From Sphingopyxis sp. CCNWLW2 (lineage in GTDB: Bacteria; Pseudomonadota; Alphaproteobacteria; Sphingomonadales; Sphingomonadaceae), in contig NZ_JBAWKJ010000002.1 of NCBI RefSeq assembly GCF_037095755.1, forward strand, positions 248,001 to 312,000: DNA of 64,000 bases, given 5' to 3'. A program made the position numbers and the translations under genes. Shown here piece by piece: positions 1-9,500 of this stretch; positions within the stretch are counted from its first letter, which is position 1; each line of letters starts with the position of its first letter. Under the pieces are notes generated by a model. It had not been told where the DNA came from, ran no database searches, and saw nothing but the letters and a program-made list of their open reading frames with translations.

Positions 1-1326
1 CGAATTGTTTTCGATCGTGTTTCCGGTAACCGTGACATCCTGACTGCTGATCAGGATGCCGCCGGCGAATACCGACGAGAGCAGGGGAAAGTCGGGGCTC
101 GACAACGCATCGTCCATCTGCGCGCAATCCGACACATGGTTTCCAGTGATGGTTGCGTGATCGGCACCCGCGTAAATGGCGATGCCTGCAAAACCGCAAT
201 TTTTTACGATATTGTCGGCTACGGTGGAGTGCGGGGACAATATCAGGATTCCGCTGTCGCCCGTTCCGTCGACATAATTTTCTGTGACCGATACCGACTT
301 GCAGCCTGTATTGACCTGGATGTTTTCGGCGCCGCGATATCCAACCAGCTTGACGACTTCGCCCGCTTTCCGGCCAACGCTGAACGCCACCGCATATTCC
401 GGACCTGCGCCAGTAATCGTATATCCCATCGATCGCGGCGAACCGTTGATTTGGATACGCTTAAGGTGAACGCGCGAGCCCAGAACGAAACGAAACATCC
501 GCTGTCCCGCGGTGGCGACGATGCTATCGGACCATTGCGTTTGGCGGCAGTCATTGCCTGAAATCACGACATTTTCGGTTCCCCCACGAACCGACATGGC
601 CCAGCCAGTCATTATGTCGCGAAAATGATTGTCGCTGAACGTGACGCCTTTGGTGTCTTCCGCAAGCAAGGCTGTCGTGATCTCGGTTGCGGCGGTTCCA
701 CCCTCGATCCGATTCCGAAGCGCCGAAACATTGGTCGCACCGGTACTGAACAGGAAATGGCCGATGTCCCCGCGGCAGATATTGTCGGAAAATTCCGCGC
801 GGTCCGACGTGGCGAGAACCGCGTAAAGCGCACCATTTCCCTCGATGATCCAGTTCGCAAATTTGCAACGCGGATTGGCTAGCCGGAACGCGATGCTGCC
901 CGGGACAAGCTTGATGGTCGCTCCATTGCCGACGAACTCGGTGTCGGGCGGAAGGACGACGGTCCGGTCGATCAGGTAGGTCGAACCCGCCTTGCCTTCG
1001 ACGCGCCTCGCGGTTTTGAAAGCCTCAGCAAGCGCCGCCGACGATCCGCTCCTGCCCGTCGGATCGCAACCTTCGACGTCATCGATACAGAGAGATTGAA
1101 GCAGTTTGTCCTCCGCCGGTCGTGGTCGTCGAGCATCTGGGGCCGGCCCGCGAACTAAAGTATTTTGGCGCTCGCGGGAAGCGGCCGATTTGACGTTGCG
1201 TGCGGGGGCCGCGGCCGGCCGAAGTGTCCATGTCCCAACAGTATGGCTTGCAAAGATGACGCTGACGATCAAATTGGAAGGGCAAGGAGCGGTGGCATGG
1301 ATTTTGCGTTCGACAACAGTTTTCAT
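1..1326 (-). CDS. Right-handed parallel beta-helix (pectate-lyase-like) protein, C-terminus cut off
   Basis: The minus-strand frame whose codons begin at positions divisible by three stays open from about 1326 to the left window edge. Its product first shows a pectate-lyase-3 type N-terminus (CDPTGRSGSSAALAEA, then YLIDRTVVLPPDTEFVGNGA), then repeated beta-helix coils such as NVVISGNDC, GVTFSDNHF, KSVSVTENYV, ATITGNHV and VTVTGNTIENNS. Such folds are used by polysaccharide lyases, phage tailspikes and surface proteins, and no catalytic residues can be assigned here. The 5' end is uncertain: the only upstream ATG (1326) overlaps selO by 30 bases, lacks a clear ribosome site and gives a poor signal peptide; a TTG at 1272 is the alternative. 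GC is visibly lower than in most neighbours. The frame is convincing, the start is not. Confidence 0.72.
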   Translation of the reverse strand, partial: MKTVVERKIHATAPCPSNLIVSVIFASHTVGTWTLRPAAAPARNVKSAASRERQNTLVRGPAPDARRPRPAEDKLLQSLCIDDVEGCDPTGRSGSSAALAEAFKTARRVEGKAGSTYLIDRTVVLPPDTEFVGNGATIKLVPGSIAFRLANPRCKFANWIIEGNGALYAVLATSDRAEFSDNICRGDIGHFLFSTGATNVSALRNRIEGGTAATEITTALLAEDTKGVTFSDNHFRDIMTGWAMSVRGGTENVVISGNDCRQTQWSDSIVATAGQRMFRFVLGSRVHLKRIQINGSPRSMGYTITGAGPEYAVAFSVGRKAGEVVKLVGYRGAENIQVNTGCKSVSVTENYVDGTGDSGILILSPHSTVADNIVKNCGFAGIAIYAGADHATITGNHVSDCAQMDDALSSPDFPLLSSVFAGGILISSQDVTVTGNTIENNS

Positions 1327-2760
1327 GATTCGATGGAAGGCTTCTACGCTCCCGCCGAAGCTGTGAAGCCGTCGGCACCGACGCTTCTGGCTTTCAATCA
1401 CGCGCTTGGGAAGCGATTGGGCATCGATGCCGATGGCGTCGATCCGGACGAACTGGCGCAGCTTTTTTCGGGGCAAGCGCTTCCCAAAGGCGCCAACCCG
1501 CTGGCGCTCGCCTACGCCGGGCACCAGTTCGGGCATTTTTCGCCGCAACTCGGCGATGGGCGAGCGCTGCTTCTCGGCGAAATCATTGCACCCGACGGTG
1601 CGCGCTTCGACGTCCAGTTGAAAGGATCCGGGCCGACCGCCTTTTCGCGCAATGGCGACGGCAAGGCCGCGATCGGCCCGGTGCTGCGCGAATTTCTGGT
1701 TTCGGAAGCAATGGCGGCGATGGGCGTCTCGACGACGCGGGCGCTCGCCGCCGTCGCGACGGGGGACCGCGTCCAGCGCGAGCGCGCGCATCCCGGCGCG
1801 GTGCTGACGCGCATCGCGAGCAGCCACATCCGCGTCGGCACCTTCCAGTTTTTTGCTGCGCATTTCGGCGCCGATCACGTCGTCCAGCTCGCCGATTACA
1901 GCATTCGCCGCCATTTCCCCGACCTGGCCGAATCCGCCAATCCGTCGCTCGCGCTGCTTGATCGCGTCATCGGCCTGCAATGCGAACTGGTCGCGCAGTG
2001 GCTTGGCGTCGGCTTCATCCACGGCGTGATGAACACCGACAATGTCGCGATCAGTGGCGAGACGATCGACTATGGGCCGTGCGCCTTCATGGATCGCTTT
2101 GCGGTGAACACGGTGTTCAGTTCGATCGACGCTAACGGCCGCTATGCCTATGGCCGCCAGCCGCAGATATTGCACTGGAACATGGCGCGCTTTGCCGAGG
2201 CATTGCTGCCCGCGATCCACCGGGTGTCGCCCGCCGATGTCGACGCGGCAAAGGCGTTGGTCGACGCCATTCCCGGCCGTTTCCGCGCGATATGGCATGC
2301 GCGGGTCAGGGAAAAGCTGGGGCTGGGCGGCGAGGGCGACGACGATGGCGAACTCATCGATACGCTCTTCGACGAACTCGAAGAACATGAGATGGATTTC
2401 ACCTCCTTCTTTCGCGCGCTCGCCATGCTGCTGCGCGGCGACGGCGCGATGCTCGAAAGCCTGCTCCCGGCCCCCGACGCGATGGCGCCGTGGATCGCCC
2501 TGTGGTGGGAGCGGATCGCACACGAGGCGACCGGGCCGCTGGACCATGCCGCCGCGATGGACGCGGTGAACCCGCTCTATATCCCGCGGAATCATCTGGT
2601 CGAAGCCGCGTTGGACGCGTCCGAGGCGGGCGACCTCGCGCCGTGGCTCGAACTGCTTGAGGTCGTGCGCGATCCCTGTGCGCTTCGTCCGGGGCACGAG
2701 CGGTTTGCCGCGCCGGCTCCGGCCGACGCCGGTCCCTACACGACCTTCTGCGGCACCTGA
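1297..2760 (+). CDS. selO: Protein adenylyltransferase SelO (YdiU/UPF0061 family)
   Basis: Predicted 487-residue pseudokinase-fold enzyme that transfers AMP from ATP to Ser/Thr/Tyr of target proteins; in bacteria the family is linked to redox stress. Family signatures are all present: AGHQFGHFSPQLGDGRA (about 74-90), LKGSGPTAFSRNGDGKAA (109-124), the Arg/His stretch TRIASSHIRVGTFQFF, and the active-site segment IHGVMNTDN (241-249) followed by IDYGPCAFMD with the metal-binding Asp258. The C-terminus FCGT keeps the conserved near-terminal Cys that corresponds to selenocysteine in animals. The ATG at 1297 is chosen over upstream in-frame starts because AAGGAG lies 7 bases before it and the length then fits the family. 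It diverges from the beta-helix gene. The short gap to ugd allows co-transcription. Confidence 0.93.
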   Translation: MDFAFDNSFHDSMEGFYAPAEAVKPSAPTLLAFNHALGKRLGIDADGVDPDELAQLFSGQALPKGANPLALAYAGHQFGHFSPQLGDGRALLLGEIIAPDGARFDVQLKGSGPTAFSRNGDGKAAIGPVLREFLVSEAMAAMGVSTTRALAAVATGDRVQRERAHPGAVLTRIASSHIRVGTFQFFAAHFGADHVVQLADYSIRRHFPDLAESANPSLALLDRVIGLQCELVAQWLGVGFIHGVMNTDNVAISGETIDYGPCAFMDRFAVNTVFSSIDANGRYAYGRQPQILHWNMARFAEALLPAIHRVSPADVDAAKALVDAIPGRFRAIWHARVREKLGLGGEGDDDGELIDTLFDELEEHEMDFTSFFRALAMLLRGDGAMLESLLPAPDAMAPWIALWWERIAHEATGPLDHAAAMDAVNPLYIPRNHLVEAALDASEAGDLAPWLELLEVVRDPCALRPGHERFAAPAPADAGPYTTFCGT

Positions 2761-2830
2761 CGCCGGCCACGGTTGAGCCGCTGCGCCGCAATTGCTAGGG
2801 ACGGCGCCACATCGATCAGAGGATAAGTCA

Positions 2831-4033
2831 TTGCCCCCAGCAAATGTGCCGCATGCGCCGTCCGTCAAAATTACAGTCGTCGGCACGGGCTATGTCGGTA
2901 TTTCCAACGCCGTTTTGCTGGCGCAGCGCAATGAAGTGATCGCGCTCGACATCGATGCGCGCAAGGTCGAGCAGATCAATGCGAAGCAATCGCCGATCGC
3001 CGATCCCGAGATCGAGGATTATCTCGCGAACAAGCCGCTGAACCTGATCGCGACGACCGACCGCGATGCCGCCTATTCGGGTGCGGCCTTCGTCATCGTT
3101 GCGACGCCGACCGACTATGATCCCGACACCAATTATTTCAACACGCGGACGGTCGAAAGCGTGATCGCCGATGCGCTGGTGAAGGCGCCGGGCGCGCTGA
3201 TCATCGTCAAATCGACCGTGCCGGTGGGCTTCACCGAGCGGATGCGCGCCGAGCATGGCAGCGACACGATCGTCTTTTCGCCCGAATTCCTGCGCGAGGG
3301 GCGCGCGCTCTACGACAATCTCCATCCCTCGCGCATCATCGTCGGCAACACGCATCCGCGCGCGGCGGAATTCGCGCGCCTGTTGCTCGAAGGGTCGCTC
3401 AAGCCCGATGCGGCGATATTGCAGACGGGCAATACCGAGGCCGAGGCGATCAAGCTGTTCGCCAACACTTATCTTGCGATGCGCGTCGCCTTCTTCAACG
3501 AGCTCGATACCTATGCCGCCTCGCACGGCGTGGACTCGCGCCAGGTGATCGAGGGGGTGTGCCTCGACCCGCGCATCGGGCAATTCTACAACAATCCGTC
3601 CTTTGGCTATGGCGGCTATTGCCTGCCCAAGGACACCAAGCAGATGCTCGCCAACTATCAGGAAGTGCCGCAGAATCTGATCCAGGCGATCGTGTCGTCG
3701 AACACGACGCGTAAGGATTTCATCGCGTCCGAAGTCATCAAGCGAGCCCCACGCGTCGTCGGCATCCACCGCCTCGCGATGAAGGCGGGATCGGACAATT
3801 TTCGCGCCAGCAGCATATTGGGCGTGATGAAGCGCCTGAAGGCCAAGGGCATCGAGGTGATCGTCTATGAACCTCTGGTCGAGGAGGAGCGCCTGTTCAA
3901 CTCGCGCGTGATCCGCGATCTCGAGGCGTTCAAGGCCGAGGCCGACGTGATCATCGCGAACCGCGTGACCGACGACCTCGCCGATGTCGCGGACAAGGTT
4001 TACAGCCGCGACCTGTTCGGCGCCGATTCCTGA
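2831..4033 (+). CDS. ugd: UDP-glucose 6-dehydrogenase
   Basis: 400-residue member of the UDP-glucose/GDP-mannose dehydrogenase family. It oxidises UDP-glucose twice with NAD+ to UDP-glucuronate for exopolysaccharide or lipid glycosylation in the cytosol. The N-terminal Rossmann motif GTGYVG is at 18-23, the central segment [19 protein letters not shown] is typical, and the catalytic Cys264 lies in GGYCLPKD. Length matches the short E. coli-type enzyme rather than the 430-residue form. The start is a TTG at 2831 with AGAGGA 7 bases upstream; an in-frame TTG at 2792 has no such site. No glycosyltransferase cluster follows, so the destination of the glucuronate is not visible here. galE at 12 kb acts on the same substrate pool. 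Confidence 0.93.
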   Translation: MPPANVPHAPSVKITVVGTGYVGISNAVLLAQRNEVIALDIDARKVEQINAKQSPIADPEIEDYLANKPLNLIATTDRDAAYSGAAFVIVATPTDYDPDTNYFNTRTVESVIADALVKAPGALIIVKSTVPVGFTERMRAEHGSDTIVFSPEFLREGRALYDNLHPSRIIVGNTHPRAAEFARLLLEGSLKPDAAILQTGNTEAEAIKLFANTYLAMRVAFFNELDTYAASHGVDSRQVIEGVCLDPRIGQFYNNPSFGYGGYCLPKDTKQMLANYQEVPQNLIQAIVSSNTTRKDFIASEVIKRAPRVVGIHRLAMKAGSDNFRASSILGVMKRLKAKGIEVIVYEPLVEEERLFNSRVIRDLEAFKAEADVIIANRVTDDLADVADKVYSRDLFGADS

Positions 4034-4166
4034 GTTTTCTCCATCGCCGCAACTCGCCGCATCGCCGGGAACTGTCCCATTGTCGGAGAGTTAGCTTGTC
4101 AAATGGGGAGAAACGGGTTGCACAGCCATATCTCGCAAGCCACAAGTGCGTATCGGTGGCCAGCAG

Positions 4167-6518
4167 ATGAAAAAATCTGAAAATTCCTGTATATCGTCAG
4201 GCCGCCGTTCCTCGCGGATGCGGCCGCTATTGATCGCAGCATCGTCCTTTCTCTGCCTCGCCTGGGCCGGCGCTGCCCATGCGCAGCAAGTCGAACCGCC
4301 GAAGGTGGTCCCGACCGTCGAAACCACCAAGACCGACCCGATCGCGGCGCCATCGCCGCCGCCGCCCGATGCCGTGCTGCCCGAAGTGGCACCGATCATC
4401 GAGGATGAGGAGTTCGAGAAGGCGATCCCGCCGATCAGCGCCGAGGACGATGCCGAGCTCGATCGCCCGCTGGAATCGATCGCCGATTTCGAAAAGCGCC
4501 AGGCGGCCGAGGCCGCGAAAGGCACAAAACCGGTCGCCGAGGGCTCCGCAGAAGCGACGGTCGAAGCCCAGCCGCCGCAGGTCGATGGCATTCCTGTGCC
4601 GGCACTCGCCGATGGCGACACCGTCGAGGCGATCGGCGACGCGCCGATCAGCGACGTCGAACTCGCGGCACCGCTGCCGCCGCTCGAAAACTTCGACGTC
4701 GAACCGGTCCAGTTCGCCGAGGCCGAGGCCGAGAAGGATAATGTCAGCGTCGCCTATACGGTGCAGGTCAACGGGCTGAGCGCCGCCGACGACAGTACCG
4801 ACGTCGATCTCGCCGATCTGTTCGGCGACCTGTCGGCGCTCTACGACGGCGACGGCAAGGCTGACAATACTGCGATGATCCGTGCGCGCCTGACCGCCGA
4901 CGGCGAGCTGATGCACCGCGTCCTCGCGTCCGAGGGCTATTATGACGCGGTCGTCGATACGCGGATCGACCGCGGCGAGCGCGAGGAAGGGCAGGAAGGC
5001 CAGCAAGGCCAGCGCCGGTCGATCACCGCGGTCATCGATGTGAAGCCGGGCAAGCGTTACACGCTGGCCGATATCAGCATCAATGCCGCGCCGACGATTC
5101 CGCCGAACCTGATCGCCGACAATTTCCCGCTCGCGGTCGGCGAACCGATCGTCGCGCAGCGGATCCAGGGCGCCGAAGCCGCGATCGCGCTCAAGCTGCC
5201 GCAGGAAGGCTATCCCTTTGCGAAGGTCGGACAGCGCGACATTTTGCTCGACGGCGCGACGGGGGACGGCGTCTACACGCTGCCGGTCGATATCGGGAAA
5301 CGGTCGCGCTTTGGCGGGATCGAGACAACGGGCGACCTGGCGTTCGATGCCGAGCATGTCGAGGTGCTGGCGCGTTTCAAGCGCGGCGACCTCTACGACA
5401 GTCGCATGGTCGACGATCTTCGCCAGGCACTGGTCGCGACGGGGTTGTTCGCGACCGTCGCCGCCGAACCGCAGCCGACGGGCGAAAGCGCGGGGGACGA
5501 TACCGAATATGTGACGATGCTGGTGACGCAGCAGGCCGGCCCGCCGCGTACACTGGCGGCGAGCGCGGGTTACGGGACGGGCGAAGGCATCAGGCTGGAA
5601 GGCAGCTGGACGCACCGCAACCTGTTCCCACCCGAAGGCGCGCTGACCTTCCGCGGCGTATTGGGCACGCAGGAACAGGGGATCGGGGCGACGCTGCGCC
5701 GCTCGAACGCCGGCCGCCGCGACCGTACCATGGAGCTCGTCACCGAGGTCAAACGCAGCAACTATGATGCGTTCAATGCGATCACGGGCCGCGTCGGCGT
5801 GCGCGTCAGCTATGACTCGACCCCGATCTGGCAGAAGAAATTCACCTATGCCTATGGCGCCGAACTGATCGCGACACGCGAGGATGACTATGATTTCACG
5901 ACGGGTACGCGGTCCTATGATTTCTACACCATTCTCGGGCTGACGGGGCAGGTCGGGATGGATCGCACCGACAGCCTGCTCGACCCGACGAAGGGCTTTC
6001 GCATCACATCGTTAATCCAGCCCGAAGGTTCGCTCGCCGGGCGCTTCTCGCCCTATGCGCGCCTTCGGACCGACGTCAGCGGCTATTATCCGGTGACCGA
6101 CAGCATCGTGGTCGCGGGCCGCGTGCGTGTCGGATCGATCCTCGGCGCGGCGCGCGAGCGGCTGGCGCCGTCGCGGCGCTTTTACGCGGGCGGCGGCGGC
6201 TCGGTGCGCGGCTTCGGCTATCAGGAACTCGGGCCGAAGGATCCGAACAACGATCCGATCGGCGGCCGCAGCGTCGCCGAGGCGGCGTTCGAGGCGCGCT
6301 ATCGCTTCGGCAATTTCGGTGTCGTCGGCTTTGTCGACGCCGGGCAAGTTTATCGTTCCTCGGCGCCGACCTTCCAGAATCTGCGCTTCGGTGCGGGTAT
6401 CGGCGCGCGTTATTACACCAACTTCGGCCCGATGCGGTTCGACATCGCGACCCCGATCGGGCGCAAGCCGGGTGAGGCGCGCGTCAGCGTCTATGTTTCG
6501 ATCGGGCAGGCGTTCTGA
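4167..6518 (+). CDS. tamA: TamA-like outer-membrane translocation assembly protein (Omp85/BamA superfamily)
   Basis: About 783 residues. A signal peptide (hydrophobic LLIAASSFLCLAWAGAAHA) is followed by an unusual acidic, Pro/Ala/Glu-rich segment of roughly 150 residues, then POTRA-type repeats and a C-terminal 16-strand beta-barrel domain. Omp85 hallmarks are GGGGSVRGFGYQELGP (the VRGF/Y lock motif) and the terminal barrel strand ending in Phe. TamA works with inner-membrane-anchored TamB to insert outer-membrane proteins and/or move phospholipids. The stop overlaps the tamB start (TGATG), as expected for a coupled pair. Start choice is weak: ATG 4167 is used; GTG 4146 and ATG 4218 (directly before the signal peptide) are possible and none has a good ribosome site. 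E. coli TamA is about 577 residues, so the extra length is the linker. Confidence 0.9.
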   Translation: MKKSENSCISSGRRSSRMRPLLIAASSFLCLAWAGAAHAQQVEPPKVVPTVETTKTDPIAAPSPPPPDAVLPEVAPIIEDEEFEKAIPPISAEDDAELDRPLESIADFEKRQAAEAAKGTKPVAEGSAEATVEAQPPQVDGIPVPALADGDTVEAIGDAPISDVELAAPLPPLENFDVEPVQFAEAEAEKDNVSVAYTVQVNGLSAADDSTDVDLADLFGDLSALYDGDGKADNTAMIRARLTADGELMHRVLASEGYYDAVVDTRIDRGEREEGQEGQQGQRRSITAVIDVKPGKRYTLADISINAAPTIPPNLIADNFPLAVGEPIVAQRIQGAEAAIALKLPQEGYPFAKVGQRDILLDGATGDGVYTLPVDIGKRSRFGGIETTGDLAFDAEHVEVLARFKRGDLYDSRMVDDLRQALVATGLFATVAAEPQPTGESAGDDTEYVTMLVTQQAGPPRTLAASAGYGTGEGIRLEGSWTHRNLFPPEGALTFRGVLGTQEQGIGATLRRSNAGRRDRTMELVTEVKRSNYDAFNAITGRVGVRVSYDSTPIWQKKFTYAYGAELIATREDDYDFTTGTRSYDFYTILGLTGQVGMDRTDSLLDPTKGFRITSLIQPEGSLAGRFSPYARLRTDVSGYYPVTDSIVVAGRVRVGSILGAARERLAPSRRFYAGGGGSVRGFGYQELGPKDPNNDPIGGRSVAEAAFEARYRFGNFGVVGFVDAGQVYRSSAPTFQNLRFGAGIGARYYTNFGPMRFDIATPIGRKPGEARVSVYVSIGQAF

Positions 6519-9500
6519 TGGCCGACGACGCGCCCTTCGCCGAAGACGGAGCCGCACCGGCGAAAGCCTCGCGTTCGTGGCCGCTGACCATATTGCGTTG
6601 GATCGGGCTGACCCTTCTGGGGCTTGTGCTGCTGTTTGCGCTGTTTCTCGTCGGCCTCAACAGCGACGCCGGACGGCGTTTCGTCGTCACCCAGATCGAG
6701 AAATATGAATTCGAAAACGGGATGAAGATCGGCATCGGCCGGCTCGACGGGTCGCTTTATGGCCAGATGATCATCCGCAATTTCACATTGTCGGACCCCA
6801 AGGGTGTGTTCCTCGCGTCGCCCGAGGTCAGGGTCGACTGGCGGCCGATCCGCTATCTCGCGAACCATGTCGATGTCCGTTCGGTGACCGCCGCGACCAT
6901 GACGATGCGCAAGCTGCCCGAGTTCAAGGTCGTTCCCGACACTGGCGAGCCGCTGCTCCCCGATCTCGATATCGACGTCGGCCTGGTGCGTGTCGATCGT
7001 TTCGTCTTCGAGCCTCCGGTGGCGGGTGAGCGCCAGGTCGCGAAATTGAACGGCAAGATCGCGATTGCCGACCGCCGCGCGCAGGTCACCGCCAACGCCG
7101 AAACGATCGCCGGCGGCGGCGGACAGGGCGATGCACTGAAACTGGTGCTCGACGCGGTGCCCGAGGCGAACCGGCTCGCGGTCCAACTCGACGTCACCGC
7201 ACCGCAGGGCGGCGTGCTCGCGGCGATGGGCGGGTTCAAAGAAACGTTGACGGCGAAGCTCGACGGGCGCGGCGACTGGAAGGTGTGGAACGGCAATCTG
7301 ACCGCGAACCTCGGCGCGGCGCCGCTCGCGCGTGTGGCGCTGACAGGGCGCGACGGCACCTTCACTGCGAAAGGCGTGGCGCAAGCTTCGCGGCTGTTCG
7401 CTGACGGGCCGGTGGGCGAGATTTTGGGCACCGAGACGGCGATCGACCTCACGGCGAAGCTGAATGAGCGCAAGGCCGATATCGACGGGCGGCTGTCATC
7501 CGATGCCGCGCAACTCGGGATAAGCGGCGGCGTCGATTTTGGCGCCAGCCGCTATGAGGGGCTGCAACTCGCAGCCAATGTCTTGCGGCCGGGCGCGATC
7601 GCTCCCGCGGTGCGCGCCAATGGCCTCCGCGCCACCGCGACGCTCGACGGCGCTTTCGCGCTGCCGACGGTCGAATATCAAGCAAACGCCAACAGCCTTG
7701 CTTTCAACGATATCATCGTCGAGCAAATCTCGCTTGCCGGCAAGGCGCGCGTCGATGCCGACCAGATCGTGATTCCCGTCGCGGGCCGCGCGGCGCGCAT
7801 ACGCGGGCTCGATACCGTCGCGGGCGGAACGCTGGTGCAGGTGCGGCTCGAGGGCGACCTTGCGTACAGTAACGGCCGCATCCTCAGCGACAATCTGCGC
7901 CTCCGCTCGCCGCGAATCGATGCGAAGGCGATCATCATCGCCGACCTCAACAAGGGCTTCTACACGGGGGCGATCGACGGGCGGATCAACGATTATCGCA
8001 TCGAAAGCGTCGGCATCTTCGACATCGACACCGATGCCGATTTGAAAACCGCGCCGCGCGGCGGGTTCGAGATCGTCGGCCGCGTCCGTGCGCGTTCGAC
8101 CAAATTGTTCAACTCCGGCGTGCGCGATTTCCTCGGCGGCAATGCGACCGCGTCGAGCGACGTGCGCTATGGCACCGACGGCATGATCCGCTTCGCCAAT
8201 CTGCGCATGTCGGCGCCGCGGCTGCGGGTCACGGGCGGGCAGGGGAGCTATGCGCCCAACGGGCAGATCCGGCTGACGGCGCGGGCGAATTCGACCGACT
8301 ATGGCCCCGTCGGGGTCCAGCTTGCCGGGACGATCACCGACCCGCGCGCGGTCGTAACCGCCGCGCGTCCGGGACTCGGCATCGGGCTCGCCAATCTGGT
8401 GGCAAAGATCAACGGCGCGAAAAACGGCTATCGCCTCGCGGCGACCGGAGACACCGATTATGGTCCGCTGTCGGCCGACGTCGTGCTGCTGACCGCGTCG
8501 GGACCGCTCACCATCGATGTCGAACGCGGCGACCTGTCGGGGATCGGTTTCAATGGGCGATTGGTGAAGAGCGACGCCGGGCCCTTCGTCGGCCAGCTCA
8601 ACGCATCGGGGCAGGGGCTTGGCGGTCTCGTCCGCCTGACCGCCGCTGGAAAATATCAGGCCGCGGCGATCAACGTCCGCGCCAATGATGTCGTGCTCCC
8701 CGGTGCGGCGAAACTCGCGGTCGGCTCGGCGATCGTCGATGCCGATGTGACGCTCTACGACACGCCGCATATCGTCGCCGATATCCAGATCGCCGACACG
8801 CAGATCCGCGACTATGACATTGCGGTCGGACGCGTGAAGATCGACTATCGAGGCGGTGCCGGTCGCGCGCAGGCGCTGGTCGAGGGCACCAGCGGCGTGC
8901 CGTTCCGCATCGCCGCCAACGCCGATCTCCAGCCCAAACTCTGGCGCGCCGCGGTGCAGGGGCGCGCAACCGGGATCAACTTCCGCACGACGACGCCCGC
9001 GCGCATCATCCCCGGCGCCGACGGCTACGAATTGTTACCGACCAATATCACCCTCGGCCGCGGCAGCCGCGCGCGGATTGCGGGACGCTTCGGCGACGGC
9101 ATCATGCTTCAGAGCCGGCTCGAACGCGTCAACATGGCGATCCTCAACGCGGTCTATCCCGACATGGGGCTCGGCGGCCGCGCGACGGGCAGCATCGATT
9201 TCGAACAGGCCAATTCGGACAGCTTCCCGCGCGCCGACGCGCGGCTGACGATCACCGACTTCACGCGCACCACCGCGGCGTCGGTCAGCCAGCCGGTCGA
9301 CGTCAATTTCGCAGGAAAGCTGCTCGCCGACGGCGGCGAAGCGCGCGCGGTGATGCGCAAGCGCGGCAGCGTCATCGGGCGGCTGCAGGCGTCGTTGCGA
9401 CCGCTCGGCCCCGGCGCGGGCGGCTGGACCGAACGGTTGATGGCGGCGCCGCTGGGTGGCGGCATCCGCTACAACGGCCCCGCCGACACGCTCTATTCCT

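Noticed and set aside
1079..1378. 99-codon minus-strand frame at the start of selO
   Set aside because: It is out of frame with the beta-helix gene, lacks a ribosome site and has no recognisable content.
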